Shown one piece after another: positions 61,660 to 64,000 of a stretch of DNA of 64,000 bases (position 1 is its first letter; each line of letters begins with the position of its first letter). The position numbers and the translations under genes were made by a program. The DNA is from Cupriavidus sp. WGlv3 (GTDB taxonomy: Bacteria > Pseudomonadota > Gammaproteobacteria > Burkholderiales > Burkholderiaceae): the NCBI RefSeq assembly GCF_023952475.1, contig NZ_JALHRX010000001.1, positions 1 to 64,000 of the forward strand. Reading direction: 5' to 3'. Under the pieces are notes generated by a model, which worked only from the letters and a program-made list of their open reading frames with translations, searched no databases and was not told the DNA's origin.

Positions 61660-63048
61660 TCACGCGCCGACGCTGGCCCGCTCGAACAGCGTGTGCGCCA
61701 GCGTGCGATGGCGCAGCAGCACGGCAGGCAGGTCGGCGGTGAGCAACTCGCCGTCACGCACGACTTCCCTGCCATTGATCACGCTGGCCGCGACATTGGC
61801 CGGCGTGCAGAACACCAGCGCTGCCACCGGATCATGGCCGGCGCCGGCAAAGCCGACCGACGACAGATCGAAGGCGACGAAGTCCGCCGACATGCCCGGC
61901 GCCAGCGCGCCGATATCGTCGCGGTTGAGCACGCGCGCGCCGCCCAGCGTGGCGATTTCCAGCGCCTCGCGCGCGCTCATCGCGGCCGGCCCGTAGCCGA
62001 CCCGCTGCAGCAGCATCGCCTGACGCGCCTCGCCCAGCATATGCGCGCCGTCGTTCGACGCGCTCCCGTCCACGCCCAGCCCCACCGGCACGCCCGCATC
62101 GCGCATGGCACGCACGGGCGCGATGCCCGATGCCAGCCGCATGTTCGAGCACGGGCAATGCGCCACCCCGGTGCCGGTCCGCGCGAACAGCGCGATGCCC
62201 TCGTCGTCCAGCTTGACGCAGTGCGCGTGCCACACGTCGTGGCCGACCCAGCCGAGGTCTTCGGCATACTGCGCCGGCGTCAGGCCGAACTTCTCGCGCG
62301 AATAGGCGATGTCGTTGTCGTTCTCGGCCAGGTGCGTATGCAGTGACACGCCGTAGTGCCGCGCCATCACCGCCGATTCCCGCATCAGGTCGCGCGATAC
62401 CGAGAACGGCGAGCACGGCGCCAGCACCACGCGCAGCATCGCGTGGCGCGCGCTGTCGTGGTACTGCTCCACCAGCCGCTGGCTGTCGCGCAGGATGGCG
62501 GCCTCTTCTTCCACCACCGCGTCCGGTGGCAGGCCACCCTTGCTGCGGCCCACGCTCATCGAGCCGCGCGCGGCATGGAAGCGCATGCCCATCTCCTGCG
62601 CCGCGGCGATCGAATCGTCCAGGCGCGAACCATTGGGAAACAGGTAGAGGTGGTCGCTGGTGGTGGTGCAGCCCGACAGCATCAGCTCGGCCATCGCGGT
62701 CTTGGTCGACACCGCGATCATTTCCGGCGTCAGGTGCGACCACAGCATGTACAGGTTGCTCAGCCACGAGAACAGCTCGGCGTCCTGCGCCGCCGGCACC
62801 GCGCGCGTCAGGCTCTGGTACATGTGGTGGTGCGTGTTGACCAGCCCGGGCGTAACCACGCGGCCGCGCATGTCGAGGACCTGCGCGCTGCCGTCGTCGA
62901 CCATGCGCCGGTATTGCGGCGGCAACTCAGCGGTGGGGCCAACCCATTGCACCGCGGGACCTTCGGCGACCAGCGCGCCGTCGCGGATCTCGCGGCGCTG
63001 CGCGTCCATGGTCACCAGGACGTCGGCATTGAGGGCAATCAGGGTCAT
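61660..63048 (-). CDS. Amidohydrolase, probable 8-oxoguanine deaminase
   Basis: The product has 462 residues. The metal site is seen in NTHHHMYQSLTRA near residue 71 (HxH), HTHLAEND near residue 245, the metal-ligand His of HDVWHAHCVKLDDEG near residue 275 and the conserved Asp in GVDGSASND near residue 325. The substrate-side pattern matches 8-oxoguanine deaminase and related ATZ/TRZ enzymes (hydroxydechloroatrazine amidohydrolase). It would convert 8-oxoguanine to urate in purine salvage. It is divergent neither from nor coupled to other purine genes; a LysR gene lies upstream on the same strand. Confidence 0.85.
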   Translation of the reverse strand: MTLIALNADVLVTMDAQRREIRDGALVAEGPAVQWVGPTAELPPQYRRMVDDGSAQVLDMRGRVVTPGLVNTHHHMYQSLTRAVPAAQDAELFSWLSNLYMLWSHLTPEMIAVSTKTAMAELMLSGCTTTSDHLYLFPNGSRLDDSIAAAQEMGMRFHAARGSMSVGRSKGGLPPDAVVEEEAAILRDSQRLVEQYHDSARHAMLRVVLAPCSPFSVSRDLMRESAVMARHYGVSLHTHLAENDNDIAYSREKFGLTPAQYAEDLGWVGHDVWHAHCVKLDDEGIALFARTGTGVAHCPCSNMRLASGIAPVRAMRDAGVPVGLGVDGSASNDGAHMLGEARQAMLLQRVGYGPAAMSAREALEIATLGGARVLNRDDIGALAPGMSADFVAFDLSSVGFAGAGHDPVAALVFCTPANVAASVINGREVVRDGELLTADLPAVLLRHRTLAHTLFERASVGA

Positions 63049-63154
63049 GGCGGCATTCCTTCTGTGAAGCGGATGGGATTGAGGGGCAGATACGATCGCC
63101 GCCAGTCTACGGCGGCGCGTTGCCGCCTCCCAAGCATAGAATTCCGAGCAGCCT

Positions 63155-63173
63155 GTCCACAAAAAGTGGACAT
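63155..63173. promoter_or_regulatory. Inverted repeat upstream of the amidohydrolase gene
   Basis: TGTCCAC-AAAAA-GTGGACA forms a perfect dyad with seven-base arms between the LysR stop and the amidohydrolase start. It could be an operator for the latter, or a weak terminator of the LysR message. Confidence 0.5.
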
Positions 63174-63188
63174 CTACCAGAGCCCGCC

Positions 63189-64000
63189 TCAGCGGGCCTG
63201 CGCGAACAGCGTCGCCAGCGCGTCGCCGATGCGCTCGGCCATCAGCCCCGCCGCGGCGCTGAGCTGGCCGCCGGCGCGCGCCACCAGTGTCAGCGTCTGG
63301 CCCTGCAGGTGGCGGTCGCGCAAGGGCACGTACACCAGCGCCTGGCGCGCGCGCTCCTCCATCACATCGAGCGGGTTCAGCAGCGCGATGCCGGTCCCCA
63401 GCAGCACCAGCTGGCGGATCAGTACGGTCGAGGTCGACTCCGCCACCGGCGAGACTTCGATTGCGTTGCGCGCAAAGGCCGCATCGAGGATGCCGCGGAT
63501 CGACAAGGAAGCTGCCGGCAGGATCAGCGGATAGCCGACGCACTCGCTCAGCAGCACCGATGGCCGCGCCGCCAGCGCGTGGTCCGGCGGCACCACCGCG
63601 CCGATCTGCCAGTCGCTGCTGGCCAGCACACGAAAGGCCGGCAGTTCCGGCAGGTCATAGCCCAGACCGAGGTCGGCATCGCCCTGCTCCACCGCCGCCA
63701 CGATGTCGGCCACCGGCAGGTCGTTGACGCGCACCACGATGCCCGGATAGCGCTGGCGGAAGTCATGCACCAGCGACGGCATCAGCGAGCCCGCCAGGCC
63801 GGCCGTCACCGCCACCGTGACCTCGCCCCGGCGCGCGCCCTTGAAGTCCTCGATACGCTCGCGCAGCGCGTCGTGTTCGCGCAGCGTCTGGCGGACATGT
63901 GCCAGCACCATCTCGCCGAGCGGCGTCAGCCGCAGGCGCTTGTTGATGCGCTCGAACAGCGGCGCGCCCAGTTCCGCCTCCAGGTCCAGGATCTGCCGGT
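63189..64000 (-). CDS. LysR-type transcriptional regulator (N-terminus cut by window end)
   Basis: About 270 residues are visible. The frame enters from the right edge with QILDLEAELGAPLFERINKR and LRLTPLGEMVLAHVRQ, which is the end of a LysR winged helix and its linker helix. The effector domain follows, with GEVTVAVTAGLAGSLMPSL and VALLGTGIALLNPLDVMEE-like sequence (VLLGTGIALLNP). Its stop lies 140 bases upstream of the amidohydrolase gene, on the same strand. It could regulate that gene, but may control unseen genes beyond the edge. A small hairpin (GCCCGC-CTCA-GCGGGC, 63182-63197) overlaps the stop. Confidence 0.88.
   Translation of the reverse strand, partial: RQILDLEAELGAPLFERINKRLRLTPLGEMVLAHVRQTLREHDALRERIEDFKGARRGEVTVAVTAGLAGSLMPSLVHDFRQRYPGIVVRVNDLPVADIVAAVEQGDADLGLGYDLPELPAFRVLASSDWQIGAVVPPDHALAARPSVLLSECVGYPLILPAASLSIRGILDAAFARNAIEVSPVAESTSTVLIRQLVLLGTGIALLNPLDVMEERARQALVYVPLRDRHLQGQTLTLVARAGGQLSAAAGLMAERIGDALATLFAQAR

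Overview
The window is about two-thirds G+C and reads as an ordinary chromosome segment of a betaproteobacterium of the genus Cupriavidus (formerly Ralstonia eutropha group). The clearest pointer is a 192-residue PHB-granule phasin almost identical to what I remember of PhaP1 of C. necator. It sits beside a pdhA-pdhB-pdhL cluster and not far from an aerobic benzoyl-CoA (box) cluster. C. necator and C. taiwanensis cannot be told apart by eye. There is no phage, IS element, CRISPR array or rRNA operon.

Layout. (1) 1-5.3 kb: the tail of an unidentified gene, two Hsp20 chaperones, an alpha/beta-hydrolase fused to a LuxR-type DNA-binding domain, a small secreted repeat protein, and the potassium transporter Kup. 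(2) 5.4-18.6 kb: a benzoate module. On the minus strand, benzoate-CoA ligase, an alpha/beta hydrolase, a Liv-type binding protein and LivHMGF. On the plus strand, boxR, boxC, boxB and boxA. TGCA-rich sites between the divergent arms look like BoxR operators. (3) 18.6-23.6 kb: a Xre-RES toxin-antitoxin pair, initiator tRNA-Met, a Nudix hydrolase, the N-degron transferases Aat and Bpt, and PyrD. (4) 24.0-30.9 kb: a TrpXYZ-like ABC transporter, then an operon of an ornithine-cyclodeaminase homologue, a PhnD-like protein and a Bug-type receptor, divergent from a LysR regulator. (5) 30.9-36.7 kb: lactate-type oxidation (LutA, LutB, an unknown 89-residue protein, an IclR regulator, and a GntR regulator with a D-2-hydroxyacid dehydrogenase). 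(6) 36.8-41.4 kb: PbpG, a nitroreductase, a thioesterase, an EamA exporter and a histone-deacetylase-like amidohydrolase. (7) 41.5-53.6 kb: phaP1 with a PhaR-like operator, the pyruvate dehydrogenase cluster with a proteasome/HslV-like gene between E2 and E3, and a divergent FixL/FixJ-like two-component system. (8) 53.7-64 kb: a membrane protein, FolD, PrlC, ExoIII, a MarR regulator, a SulP transporter, a DUF1488 protein, tRNA-Lys, an amidohydrolase, and a LysR regulator cut by the window end.

Much of the middle of the window concerns acetyl-CoA supply and use: benzoate ring cleavage, lactate oxidation and pyruvate dehydrogenase feed acetyl-CoA, and phaP1 marks carbon storage as PHB. The least understood points are the HslV-like protease homologue inside the pdh cluster, the lut cluster with an unknown small protein where LutC might be expected, the secreted protein with four D-x-(F/Y)-T-(D/E)-G-A repeats, the hydrolase-LuxR fusion and the cyclodeaminase/PhnD-like/Bug operon.
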